A stretch of DNA of 64,000 bases from Paulownia fortunei (Eukaryota > Streptophyta > Magnoliopsida > Lamiales > Paulowniaceae): NCBI GenBank assembly GCA_019321725.1, contig CM033121.1, positions 12,524,001 to 12,588,000 of the forward strand. The letters run 5' to 3'. Made by a program: the position numbers and the translations under genes. The notes under the pieces were generated by a model. It was not told the origin of the DNA, made no database searches, and saw only the letters and a program-made list of their open reading frames with translations. This document shows, piece by piece, positions 1 through 11,511 of the stretch (position 1 is the first letter of the stretch; every line of letters starts with the position of its first letter).

Positions 1-705
1 CACAAATCCTTGGTCACAAGATGAGCTGCGCCAAGGGAAATCAGGTGGAAAATTAATTATTGTGTTGCAGAATGGACCTCAAACTCAAAAATTTTGAAGA
101 AGGAAAAATTAGATGCAATGTTTGTGAGGGAGACAAAACTTGACGTCTGAAGCAGAAGATTGAGGTGGAAAGCTTAATTAGCTTGGTTGTTTTCTCCTTT
201 TCTTCAAAAGGGGGAATTTGGATATTTGCATTTTACTATCCTACCAATCATCAATCCAAATAAAAGATTAATATAGGAATGAAATTTTCTAAAATTTCAT
301 TCCTATAATCCAATCACTTTGTTTAAGTAAATTGCACTACCCATGAATTGTATAATCATACTTTATTTAATCAATCTTCCCAATCCCATCCACAAATCCA
401 AGCGATGCCTCAAAGAATTAAGTTATATTCATAAACCTCATACTATTAAGTCGCAACAGTCTAAACAAATGAATAAAAAAGTAGAAATGAGGCAGATAGA
501 ACATAAATGACAACATACTGCAGATAATGTTAGTGAGTGGGAAAATAGTGTGATAAAATAGCTACACCAATGATATGAGAAAAGTAAGTGCAACGGACAA
601 AAAAATAAAAAAATCTATAAAAGAAGGCAAAATTTAGAGAAAAACAAGCTCTTAGACTTTCAAAGAAAAAGCTATATTATCAATCTCTATCTTCCTAAGC
701 TAAAT
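1..705. other. Unassigned AT-rich flank with a near-perfect palindrome
   Basis: No ORF or recognisable domain is visible. The stretch is AT-rich and contains a 17-bp perfect inverted repeat with a 2-base loop at 272-307. It lies outside the 3' end of the gypsy element that starts at 706 and may be older repeat or host intergenic DNA. Confidence 0.4.
272..307. repeat. 36-bp palindrome
   Basis: The left arm TATAGGAATGAAATTTT (272-288) is the exact reverse complement of the right arm (291-307), with loop CT. It would form a strong hairpin in RNA or a cruciform in DNA. No terminal repeat or TSD that would identify a MITE was seen. Confidence 0.8.
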
Positions 706-2172
706 TGGTCGGTATAGTTAAGCGTACCAAATTAAATCTTATTGTTAATATATTTTTAACAAGTATAGAATGAGTAAGGATGACTAATTACTACAGAGTC
801 TAAAATTAAAGACTTGACTTACTAATTATTAAGCTAAAATCCTAATACTCACAAACGTGGACTCCATAATAAATGAGGGGTTTTGAATCAATTAACTAAA
901 ATAGAGAAATTAAAACTAAAATTAAATTGTCCAAAAAACACGAATTGAAATGGAGAATACAATAATGATAAAAAACTTGGTTAAGCTTTCATTCTCGACC
1001 ACTAGATAATGAATTGTGAATGTACATTAATATTATCTCCAATTTTCTATTCAAATTACCAACTGTAAATGACAATAAACTTTTTTATCATAATTTTTTC
1101 TTAGTTTGTCATTATATAAAACAAGATCTCTACCTAATTCCCTAACCTTTAAACAACCTAACCTAGAACAAGCTCTCTAAATTCACGAAAGCATTAAGAT
1201 GAGAAAGATAGATTAATTTAATCAACAAAAAATAATCCAAATAAAACCAACCACAAATCAAGGTTTCTAATCTAGTTGTTGATAATTTTCAAGCCCCACT
1301 TGGTTGCCCACCTAAATAAAACCAAAAAATAATTATGAAGAAATCAATAATAAAGAACATAAACAATCTCAATTAAAAAAATAAAAAATAATATTAAACA
1401 TTAAATTATACAAATTCATATCTAGGAAATCATCCGTAGCCAAAGTCTAGCCTAGAATAATTGAAAAGAACAATGAAGATAAAACTAACAACAACAGGAG
1501 TTCAAAGACATTGAAAAGAAGAAGAAGAACATTGATGATTTCGAAAGAATTCTCTATGCAAACGAATCTTCACTTCAAAAGCCTTCTTTTCTCTCTCTCT
1601 CATTGAAGTGCCCAAAGCCCCTTCTAGGTTTTCTCGGTTTGCCCTTTTATACTTCCTTTAAAAAATAATAACATAGTAGTAGAATATTGTGTTTTGTATT
1701 TTTTAGAGAATTGGGGAAGCAGTGCGAGAATCTTGCGCCAGGCATGAACCATCACACCAAGTCCATGAAGTGAAGTTGCGGTGCTAAATCTTCTTGGTTA
1801 GATAGTGCCGAGGCACGACATTTTGGGGCTGTAGTGCAACATTATGGGGCCACAGTGCAAAGTCTTCTATCTTCATAGATACTAAAGGCTTCAAGCTGCG
1901 GCTCGAAGAGGTTGCACTGTAGTGCGAAGTGATGGCGTTGTAGTGCCAAAAAACTCCACATTTTTTCGAAGATTGGTACGTTGGACAAACATTCAAAAAA
2001 TTTCCCTAATATCACCACCCCAGCCTCGGTTGTTTTGGCCCAAAATTCTAGTTTCAACTTTATTTTAGCTCATTTTTGGTCCTTTGATTCTGAATTCCTG
2101 TTAAATATAAAACATTAATAAAAAGTTAATATTAACAAGAATAAAGCAATATGTAAAGATATACACTTATCA
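706..2172 (-). repeat. 3' LTR of the Athila-like element
   Basis: On the minus strand the LTR begins TGATAAGTG at 2172, directly after a G-rich polypurine tract, and ends ...CCGACCA at 706. The last ~290 bases (706-980) match the partial 5' LTR at 24564-24851. Length is about 1467 bp. The short ORFs around 1784-2057 are chance ORFs in the LTR. Confidence 0.85.
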
Positions 2173-3830
2173 TATTCCCCCACACTTAACATCTGCTCAT
2201 CCTCGAGAAAACCTATGTAAAACATAAAAAAATCTAAACTGGTCCACTTTCATAGGAAATCACAATTATATTTAGCACAAGCAAAAAGCCTTTAAATCCT
2301 AGGTAGCCTATAGAGGACGAGTTGTAGTTTCGTGAGGTATTCCAGTAGTGAAACCCACAAATACATATGAAAACCTAAGCTTTAACTGTCAATCTCATAG
2401 ACCAGTAAGGTAATATGGCAATAAAATCAAACAAGTATTGAATAGAACTCTTAGCAATTCAAAAGCTAATATATTTCCACAACAATCATGCTTAAGTGTG
2501 TGTATGAATACCTAATACCAAAAGTGATGTGACCATGCATGCTTTAAACAAGTAAATCCCCATAGAACCTCAAAAAAAACAATCATCTAATCTCTAGTGA
2601 AAGAGACGAACATTTAGGTTCTTCATTTGGTACAAATCTCCACTATACTGAAGGCACCACATAAAATAAAAAAGTCTTCAACGAAGGTTGTAATATGGCC
2701 AAGGGGCAGTGATGTGGCTAAGAAAAAAAGGAGTAAGATGCAACAAAGGTTCATAAAATTCCTAGAGTTAGAGACATCAGAAAGCTTATCAAGGAAGACT
2801 TCTCAAAACCTATAAAGACTTAAAAATCGAGGTCGATTATTATTATATTGGGCCCTTTTTCATCATTCTAAACAACTTTGTAACATCCACACCTTTAGTT
2901 GTAGCTTAAGAGATCTTTATTTAAAAAAATTCAAACATATAAATTTTTTTCTTTTTTCTTTTTTTTTTCTCTCTTTTTCTATTTTTGTTTTTTAACACTT
3001 TTCCTTGTTTTCTTCTTTCTTTAAACTTCCCCAATCTTATCTTCTATTCTCATCCCAAATTTCTTTGAGAGCTCACCTTATCAACAAAATATGTCTCTTA
3101 ACACCAATTTATTTTTAGAACAAGGGTAAGATAATAATATATTTAGGCTAGGTAAGAAGATATGGTCACCGCAGAAAAAGCTTACTCATTGAAAGGCTAA
3201 AAGTGGCTCATTATGGGGGATGCTCTATTGGAACATCAAATGGAGAACTGGTTGATTTGGCCTTGATGCTAGAATCCTAGTGCTTTAATTATTTTTCAAG
3301 TGATGCTCGATCAGATGTTTGCCTCGAAAGACTTCCAAAAGAGTTCTACGATTCAACTCCTACATGTCGAAACCAAAGTGTGATTATCAAAGTGAGGGTA
3401 TAAGAACTTACGTATCTGGGCATGCTTGTCTCGATACCAAAATAACATGGCTATTAGTGTAAAAAGAGTTGAGTATAATAATTACAAAGATATATTAACC
3501 AAAGATAACATCAAGATACAAAAAAATACTTATCATTAAAGCTCAGTTATCATCACAGAAGCTGAAAGAATACCTAAGACTCAAAAACTTAAAAACTAGA
3601 CACAAAGCAAAAGCAAAAGAGAAAAACCTAAGTCCTAATCCCCCCCCCCCCCACTTTTAAAAAGAAAAAACTAAATGCAAAGGGAATAAATAACAAGACA
3701 AAGAAAAATAAAATAAATAACTAAAATAGATTAGATAGAAAGAAAAGAAAATGAAAGATAAAAAGATAAAATCTATGATTCTGTGTTTTCAAAATCTTTT
3801 TCTCCATCCATTTAGTTGCCTCCCAATAAT
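2173..3830 (-). other. Polypurine tract and 3' untranslated region of the Athila-like element
   Basis: Read on the minus strand, a G-rich tract (complement of about 2173-2190, core AGTGTGGGGGAA) abuts the LTR start. Upstream is ~1.6 kb without a convincing ORF, including a C13 run at 3640-3652 and a T-rich stretch around 2942-3000. About 1.2 kb of it (2180-3480) is clearly similar to 61070-62330, so it is a conserved segment of the family rather than random spacer. Confidence 0.7.
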
Positions 3831-5843
3831 CGCTTGGCTTATCGTCCTCAACCTATTCTTCTTTCACTCATCAACATAGATAAGCTCTTAAAGTGGAACC
3901 TCCTCTACAGTTTGAGTTTGAAAGTTCTCATAATAAGGTTTTAGCTTATGTTCATTCACCTTGAATGTCATATATGTCTTTATACTTCAAATCTCAATTT
4001 TACCATGAGGAGAAACATTAGTAACATAAAAAAGACAAACCCAACGAGAATGCAACTTTCCGGTGAATGACTTAAGGTATGAATGAAATAATAGATCTTT
4101 CTACTTGATGATAATTTTTTTTTGAGAAATCATCTTGTCATGAAAAGCCTTTGTTTTCTCCTTGTAAATCCGCGAGTTCTCATAGGCATCATTTTGAATT
4201 TCCACAATTTCTTATAGTTGCAACTTCTTTTATGCACCGGCAACATCTATCTCCATGTTGCGTTGTTTCACCGCCTACCATACCTTGAATTCTAACTCCA
4301 ACGAAAGGTGAAAAGGCCTACCATAAACTAACCTATATGCGGACATTCCAATTGGTGTGTCTTGTATGCAGTCCTATATGCCCAAAGTGCGTCATCAAGT
4401 CATGAACTCCAATCCTTTCTATTCAGGTTCACTATCTTTTCAAGGATATTCACTTCCATATTAGACATCTCAGCTTGTCCACTAATCTGTGGATGGTATG
4501 ATGTGGAAACCTTGTGTTTGATGTTGTACCTCCTAAAAAGAGCTTCCACTGACGTGTTGCAGAAGTGTGTACCTCTATCATTGATTATAGCCTTTAGTGT
4601 TCTAAACCTTGCAAAGATATAAGACTTCATAGAATCTAAAACAACCTTAGTATCATTAGTCTTGGTGGCTTTAGCTTCCACCCATTTTGAAGCATAATCA
4701 ACAAGTATAATATAAATATAATGTAAAGGTCATCAAAAGAAGAAAAAAAGGGTCCTATGAAATCAATGCCCCAAACATCAAAGATCTCAACAACAAGTAT
4801 GAGATTTGTAGCATTTGATCCTGGGTCTTAAGTTTACCTATTCTATGACAACGAGCCCAAAACTTACAATGGAGGTATGTGTCCTTGAACAATGATGGCT
4901 AATTGAAACCACTTTTAAGCACTTTGAGGGTATTCTCTTAGGTCCAAAATATCCACCGCATGCTAGAGAATGACAAAAGGTGAGAATAGAAAGAAAATTA
5001 GTTTTAGGTACGTACTTTCGTATCACTTGATCGAAGTAATGCTTCCAAAGGTATGGCTCATCCCACATATAGTACTTAGCATCACTCTTGATCTTGTCTA
5101 TTTATGCCTTAGTCAACTCATCCAACAATATTTTGGTAACTAGATAACTAACAATATTAGCAGACTAAAAGGTTGCCATGCCCACAGCCAAGAGTTGCTC
5201 ATCCGGGAAGTTTTCATATAGTTGAAGTGAATCTCATTCATGTACTAAATGGCTAAGATGATATGTAACCAAATTTTCAGAACCTCTTTTATCTTTCATC
5301 TCCAATTCAAATTCTTGTAAGAGAAATATCCATTGAGTGAGGTGCGACATAGTATTCTCTTTGGTGAGAAAGTACTTAAGAGCTACATGATTAGAGCAAA
5401 AGGGTTTCTTTAGCACCAATATAAGAGCAAAACTTTTCTAAAACAAAGATAACCTTGTGGAGTAGTTGAGTTGTACATCATTCAAGGTTTGGGAAGCACA
5501 ATAAATGGCGTGTACCAGAACTACATCCACTGCACAGTCACTTGCATTGCACATTATCTCGAAAAGAATATCCTAATTAGATGGTTGGATTATAGGGCTG
5601 AAGTGAGGAGTTCTTTGAGCTTTTTTAACACAATGATGCCCTTATTATAAAATTCAAATGCCACATCCTTTTGAAGCAACTTACATAAAAGTAATTCTAT
5701 CTTGGAGAAATCCTTGATGAACCTACGATAGAAACCTGCATGACCAAGAAAAGAGTGAATTCTCGTACACTTGTGGGGAGGTAGCTAGGAGCGCAAGAGG
5801 TCTATCTTAGATTTATCAACTGGAATTCCCTTAGCAGAAAAAC
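3830..5843 (-). pseudogene. pol: Athila-like pol remnant: RT end, RNase H, integrase
   Basis: Retroelement polyprotein, C-terminal part, on the minus strand. From 5843 downwards one reads the RT continuation (SAKGIPVDKSKID, then FLGHAGFYRRFIKDFSKI near 5735), the RNase H end (SNHVALKYFLTKE and RGSENLVTYHLSHLVHE, 5419-5234), the integrase zinc-binding part (ILTFCHSLACGGYFGPKR, around 5000), and the integrase core at 4681-4400 with the second catalytic Asp in INDRGTHF and the Glu in SGQAEMSN. Next come the conserved WAYRTAYKTPIGMSAYRLVYG segment around 4390-4330 and FKVNEHKLKPYYENF near 3950. Several stops and frameshifts are present. The sense of the domains is certain; the lineage call rests on remembered family sequences. 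Confidence 0.88.
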
Positions 5844-7976
5844 TGTTGTGTTTATATACATATATACTGGGATGGGTACATAGTGGAAATTTAAAAAATA
5901 TAAACCATGCATATTAAAAATACACATGCATATCTCAGGAATTGATAAGATTATTCGGTTTACATTCTAATTTACTCACTCAATAAAATAAATGATAAAG
6001 TTTCAAGAAACTTATATCTAAATGCACTCTTGTTGGTTTAGGGATTAAATCAACTCAGATTGCTAGGCCCAAATCAAAATTAGGTTTGCAAGGAATCCAA
6101 ATGTCTTCTCTCCAAACATACCCACACTTCGGGCAAGTCTATGAATCCTTGATCCTTGCTAGTGAATCAATATTCTTTATTTCTAATCAATTATTCTGGA
6201 GTGCATTTTAATTTTTTATTTAACTTGTGATTAAAGAACAAAATTGAATCAAGAAGGAATGAAACCAACTTGATGAAAAAGGATTTTTCTTTGCTAAAGA
6301 AGAAAACAAATTGAGCGACAAGAGAGAATGGAGGGGGCGAATTTTCTTGCTTTTTAGCATCTAATTTTTTACCCCCTCAAAGTGTGTACATATGTATACA
6401 CACTTTGATTCTAGCCCTAATCCAATTAGGACTCCACCACTTTCCTTTCTTATCTCCATCCGTTTTATGTAAGGCTAGGATTCAAGGTCTTGTTTTCCAA
6501 GACTCTAGGTTAGGCATCTCCTACAAAGCCTGTTAACATTAGGCTTGGGCTCTAATTAATTATTAAAGTTCAATTAAATAATCTCTATTCATTAACCAAG
6601 CTCAATTTAATTAATTAATCCAATTAATTAATTCCATAAAGGCTACCTAATCAAATTAGGCTTAATTAAGTAATCCTATTATTTAAATAATTAAATTAAT
6701 TTAACCCCTTAAATTAATTTAAAACTATTAATTAATTGATTCAATCAATTAATTAATTTCACTCTCCATGAGCCCTAATCTTAATTAGGTTCAATTAAAT
6801 AATTCTATTATTTGACTTAATGAGTTAATTTAATTTCTTAATTTGATTCTAGCTTAAGTTAATTAATTTTTATTAATTAGCTTAATCCAACACCTTGGAT
6901 TACTTTTTATATTAAATTGGATCATCTCGATTTGTCTATGACCCCTTAGGTTTACAACTAAGCTAACAGTGTACTTGTAAATTCTGCAACATAGTAAATG
7001 AATTGATATTTTAATTAATTAGTTTAATTAATTAATTCTCTTGGAATTAACTTTTTAATTTCAAAAACCTCTCAAGTTATGGGAAGCACCTAGCAGTGTA
7101 TCATGAGTACTTAGTTTTATGTGAATAGCAAGCAAACCTATTTCAGTTACAAGTACTATGCAAATATGATCCTTCTGTCAACTAATCCTTCCAATTAATT
7201 CTAGGGCATGGATCATTAGTCAAAAAATTATTTTGACTTCTATGATTTCAATTCAAGTCATATTGATCCTTTCATGAATCATTAAAAAATCCCCTGTTTA
7301 ATATTCACCATGCCTTGGCCAAGGTCTTTGAGATCGAGGACTATAAGAATATAGGATATTCATCTATTCTTCCAAATAGGTAATGGATCCTTTGTTGGCC
7401 ACTCATTAACCTCCATAAATGAAGACCATAAATTCAATGTAAACCCGTTGTAGTTATCATGCAATCGAGAAATACATCAAAGCGTATGATGTCTTACACA
7501 AAGCTATCATGGTACCTCAAATTTAAGGACTAGTTAATGCACAATTGTAATTAGAAAATTCTCATTCGACAAATGGTGTTTCTATATGAGAATTTTCCAT
7601 TGCCCTATTCGATGCACTTATTCCCCAACAAGCACCTACTCATGCACTCTTATCGTCATGCCAATGTCTATGGAATAAAACATTCTTCTTTCGAGCATGC
7701 GTCGTGTGTACTAGTCTATTGGACTGATCGATGTTCAATCTTAATTATCTCTAGACTCAAAACTTATTTAAGATCAAAACCATAGAGGTATATATTCCAT
7801 GATCACCATCATATGCATTACCATGCCCTGTAACTATGTATAATATAGGGACTTATCTAATTGACAAAATAATTAAAGATAAAGAGTGCCTTTTATCAAT
7901 AAACTTTATGATAAGATTATCTTTACAAGAGTGTAAAAGCTCGCCAATAATTGGCTCACCAAGCACTACTCTAATA
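5844..7976 (-). repeat. 3' LTR of the copia element
   Basis: About 2.13 kb, directly repeated at 15310-17354 with many substitutions and small indels. Both start TGTTGTGTTT on the plus strand and end in CTCTAAYA; the outer CA has become TA in this copy. It contains many TTAATTAATT-type blocks (6590-6880, 7010-7040) and a palindromic GTGTGTACATATGTATACAC at about 6383-6402. The short ORF at 7573-7785 has no recognisable product. Confidence 0.85.
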
Positions 7977-8192
7977 ATCTCTCACTTACCTTAGAGCTAA
8001 TTATCCATGTATCTTAGACCCATCTTCTCAAGATGTTTGTGAAATACTTTCTAAGCTAAGGGCTATGCCAGTGGATTTGTTATATTTTTTTGCCAAGATA
8101 ACCCTCTCCACTTTGATGTAGCATCTACCAATGATCTCTCGGATCAGGTCATATCACCTCATGATGTGCTTGGATTTTTTATGAGATTTGGG

Positions 8193-8779
8193 CTACTTTG
8201 TTTGTGCAATAGCCCTATTGTAATCACAATAGACCACAACTGGATTAATAATGATTAGAACTATGCCTAACTCTTGGACGAAGTTCATTATCCAAACGCT
8301 CTTATTCGCTGCATCATATGCAGTAATGCATTCAACCTCAGCTGTGGAATCCATGGTCGTCTCTTGCTTGGAACTCTTCCAATTGATAGGCCTATTGTTT
8401 AGGATAAAAACAAATCCAAACACAGACTTTGAATCATCTACATCAGACTGAAAGCTAGACTTTGAATTCTCCATTACTGTAAAGTGCGAAGACATCCTTA
8501 GTCCTTTGCAAGTACTTACAGACTTTCATTACTCTTCTCCTGGGTTAGACTGATATTTACTCATGACACTTAGAGCATATGCGACATCAGGATGTGTACA
8601 TAGTATAACATACATAATACTTACAATGTCGGATGCATATGGTATGCGAGTCATTCTTTCTCTTTTCTCTGGAGTCTTTAAGGACATAGACTTTGAAAGA
8701 GAGATCCCATAACTCATGGACAAGAATTCTCTTTTTGGATTTTTCCTATGCTAAACCTCTTTAGCATTTGTCTATATAT
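8193..8779 (-). pseudogene. pol: Copia RT end and RNase H remnant
   Basis: Minus-strand copia polyprotein C-terminus. The piece begins with an RT segment (LKRF, then SYGISLSKSMSLKTPE and IPYASDIVSIMYVILCTHPDVAYALSVMSKYQSNPGE, 8723-8529). It continues as RNase H (SFQSDVDDSKSVFGFVFILNN, WKSSKQETTMDSTAEVECI, VWIMNFVQELGI, VVYCDYNRAIA; 8460-8193). Single-base indels split it into at least three frames. The upstream RT core with the YxDD catalytic motif is missing: its place is taken by the CHX fragment at 8780-9467. It lies ~200 bp from the 3' LTR, as expected for copia order. Confidence 0.88.
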
Positions 8780-9467
8780 GTGCAGCAGCAGACATGGCCA
8801 TTCAACCAATATCAGTAGTTAAAAGCTTAAGCTCAGCTAAAATACGAGCCAAGACAAGAAATGCAGTGATAGAGAGGGCCACTCCCATAAATACCAAAAA
8901 TGGGCCCTGACTTACTCCTTTGAAAATAGTTGCTCTGAGCACAAATGAGGTCCCAATTCCTAAATCAAATGGAAGAGTAATTCCTACAAGGGCAATGCTT
9001 AATGCTTTTCTCCCAGTCATTCGAAGAGCTTTAGGATCTAGTTCAAAGCCAACAAAGAACATAAAGAATAGGAGACCAAGGTTCGCAAGGGTATCCAAAA
9101 CTGTGAGGCTCCGGGGTGGGAAAATAATATGAAGATATTTCTGGTTGCGGCCTAAAGCTGATGGACCTAGTATAATTCCTCCATGTGAAAAAAGTATCAA
9201 AAACCAATTAGTTTGTTGGAATAGGAATCCTTCATGCTTCACTCAAGATCTTATTTTTCTCTTCTTTTTTTAATCTCATAGGTGCATCAATGTACAAATA
9301 GAGGAACAATACATCATTTCTATAAGTATTTCTCTAGTTCTTTATCATTAGAAAACATAATAATGCTGAAGAAAAACAATGAAAAATTACCATTGTAACG
9401 TACTCCAGTTGTTTATATTGTATGAGTCAGTGAATTGTAATCACAGGTAACCAGTCATTCCTTATAG
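8780..9467 (-). pseudogene. Captured fragment of a cation/H+ exchanger (CHX) gene
   Basis: The minus-strand ORF at 9182-8802 encodes a stretch of the plant CHX (CPA2 monovalent cation/proton antiporter) family: [74 protein letters not shown] and [15 protein letters not shown], followed after one TGA stop by MAMSAAA. These are transmembrane segments 2 to 5 of a roughly 800-residue protein, closest by memory to the CHX18/19/20 group. About 130 residues are present, and the rest of the gene is absent. Bases 9183-9467 are AT-rich and do not match CHX protein; they could be intron or other inserted DNA. The piece sits exactly where the copia RT core should be and has the same orientation. It cannot make a transporter. 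Confidence 0.85.
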
Positions 9468-10870
9468 GTAACTACCTCTCCATCTACTCTAAGCTTTTGC
9501 TTGTGGAGCCATCTACTATATCCTATGGTAGGTCCACCAACGTCCATACTTTCTTGGAGTACATGATCTATTTCCATCTTCTCGAGCCGATGCCAGATGT
9601 CTCTTCTCCATAATTCCATGGATCACTATCTAAAAGACATTCCTTATTGTTGTTCTCCAACAAAAGACCATACCTCTCAAGTCTCCTTGAGATCCTTTTA
9701 GATCATCTAGGAGGCTGTGTGATTGAAGTGTTAGTTGTTGGTAGTTCAGTTACAATTGCCTCTTGTGAAATGTATTATGATTCTTGAATTTCTTCATGTT
9801 CTACGACCGAGCATTTTCTATCTAATAGAAACTCCTTCTCTAGAAAGGTTGCATTTCTCAAAGCAAACACCTTTTTGTTCCGAAGGGCCATATAAATAAT
9901 ATCTAATGAATTCCTTTGTATACCCTACAAACTTAGATAAGATGGATCTAGCATTCAACTTATCTCTTACTAGCTGCTTCACATAAGTAGGGAAACCCCA
10001 TATCTTAAGGTATTTATAAGTTGGGGTTTTGCCATATCATATCTCATATGGTATTTTGGGCATCGACTTTGATGACACTCTATTTAATAGATATGTCATT
10101 GATTCTAGAGCATAGCCCCAACATGAAAGATGAATCCCTATGAAACTTCTCATAGATCGAACTATGTCCAACAAGGTTTGGGTCCCTCGCTCAACCACCT
10201 CATTTAACTATGGAGTAGCAAATGGAGTTCACTATGCGAGAATCCCATTCTCTCTTAGAAAATTAAAAGACTATGAGCTTACATACTTGCCTTTTCAGTA
10301 AGATCAAAGAGTTTTAATACTTCACCTAGTTTGTTTTCTCCACTTCTGTATGAAGATTTTGATTTAAAAGTCTTTGAACCTTTTAAAGTCTTCAGACATA
10401 TCTTAAAAGATACACAAACTTATACCTTGAGTAAACATCGGTAAAATTGATAAAGTAGTGATAGTTTTCTCGGGCACTAACACTTAGTTGTCAGCATACA
10501 TCCATATGAATCAAATTAAAAAGATTTGCAGTACACTCCACTTATCCCACAAATGGTGACTTGGTCATCTTTCCCTTGAGACAAGATTAACAAGTTGGCA
10601 TTTCTAGCAAGTCTGTAAGGTCAAGCAAGTGTGTCATCTTGTCGATTATCTTATTAGAGATATGACCTAGTCTAGCATGCCACAAGAATGTGGAACTATG
10701 ATTATCTAATTTTCTTTTGTTACTTTGTTGAATATTTAAGATGGAGTTTTTAGATTGGACAATATATAAATCATTTGGCAATATTCTAACAAGAACTAAA
10801 AAATAATAATAATAAATGGAATATCTTTCATATTTTAGAATAAAACTATAGCTCTCTCTATCCAAAATAG
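9468..10870 (-). pseudogene. pol: Copia integrase and RT start remnant
   Basis: Reading down the minus strand from 10865: a GAG-pre-integrase segment with LPNDLYIVQSKNSILNIQQ and WHARLGHISNKIIDKM (10865-10600), then the integrase core start SARENYHYFINFTDVYSRY (about 10490-10435). A long, stop-ridden integrase remainder follows, then the RT entry with RYGLLLENNN, VWTLVDLP and WLHKQKLRVDGEVVTYK near 9690-9468. RT homology stops abruptly at about 9468, where the CHX insert begins. These motifs are standard for copia pol. Multiple stops and shifts make it a pseudogene. Confidence 0.82.
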
Positions 10871-11199
10871 AAATAAAAATAATGTTTTTTATTAGTTTAG
10901 AAACATAAAGATAATTATTTAAAACTATCTTACTACTGTTTTCTAATGCTAAGTAGACAACTCCTATGGCTAATGCAACAAACTTTACTCTATTCTTAAG
11001 CTTGAGGATCCATTAACCTCTACTCAGCTCCCTGCTTCTCGTTATCACCTGCAAATCATTGCATAGATGAACACCATAATTAGTATCTAATTCCAAATAA
11101 TTATCAATAATCGAAAGGTTAACTTCAACAACGAACATATAATCACTTTTTAGGTGACTTTCAAGGTATTCATTACAGTTACTCTTCTAATTCCCTAGT

Positions 11200-11506
11200 T
11201 TGCCACTGTAGTGGTACTTTCCTTGGCCTTGGAACCCTTCTTCACTCCTCAAGAGGCCTTTATGCTCTTAGCATTCATAGAAGAACCCTTCTTCTTTTTC
11301 TTTGACTTTTTGGTCTTAGATTAGGATAAAGAGCTAACGATTAAGATACAGTTCTTTTTCTTCATGGTGGATTCTATAGTCTTCAACATTTTGACCAGTT
11401 CAGCAAGGCTAGTCTCCATCTTATGCATGTTGATGTTAAACAAAAGGAGTCGAGTAAGGGTGGTAGAGACTGCAAGATGAGATCTACATGGAGTTTATTA
11501 ACCATA
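11200..11506 (-). pseudogene. gag: Copia gag, downstream part
   Basis: The minus strand from 11506 reads NKLHVDLILQSLPP and continues toward a basic, Lys-rich stretch around 11300 (complement of the Glu/Lys-rich codons at 11270-11350). It is the continuation of the gag piece at 13201-13620; a solo LTR separates them. Joining across one TSD copy keeps the frame at this point. Degenerate, with stops. Confidence 0.72.
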
Positions 11507-11511
11507 ATGAC

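Noticed and set aside
4362..4622. Plus-strand ORF of 86 residues
   Set aside because: Antisense to the integrase core, which has clear catalytic motifs on the minus strand.
8920..9132. Plus-strand ORF of 70 residues
   Set aside because: Antisense shadow of the CHX fragment.
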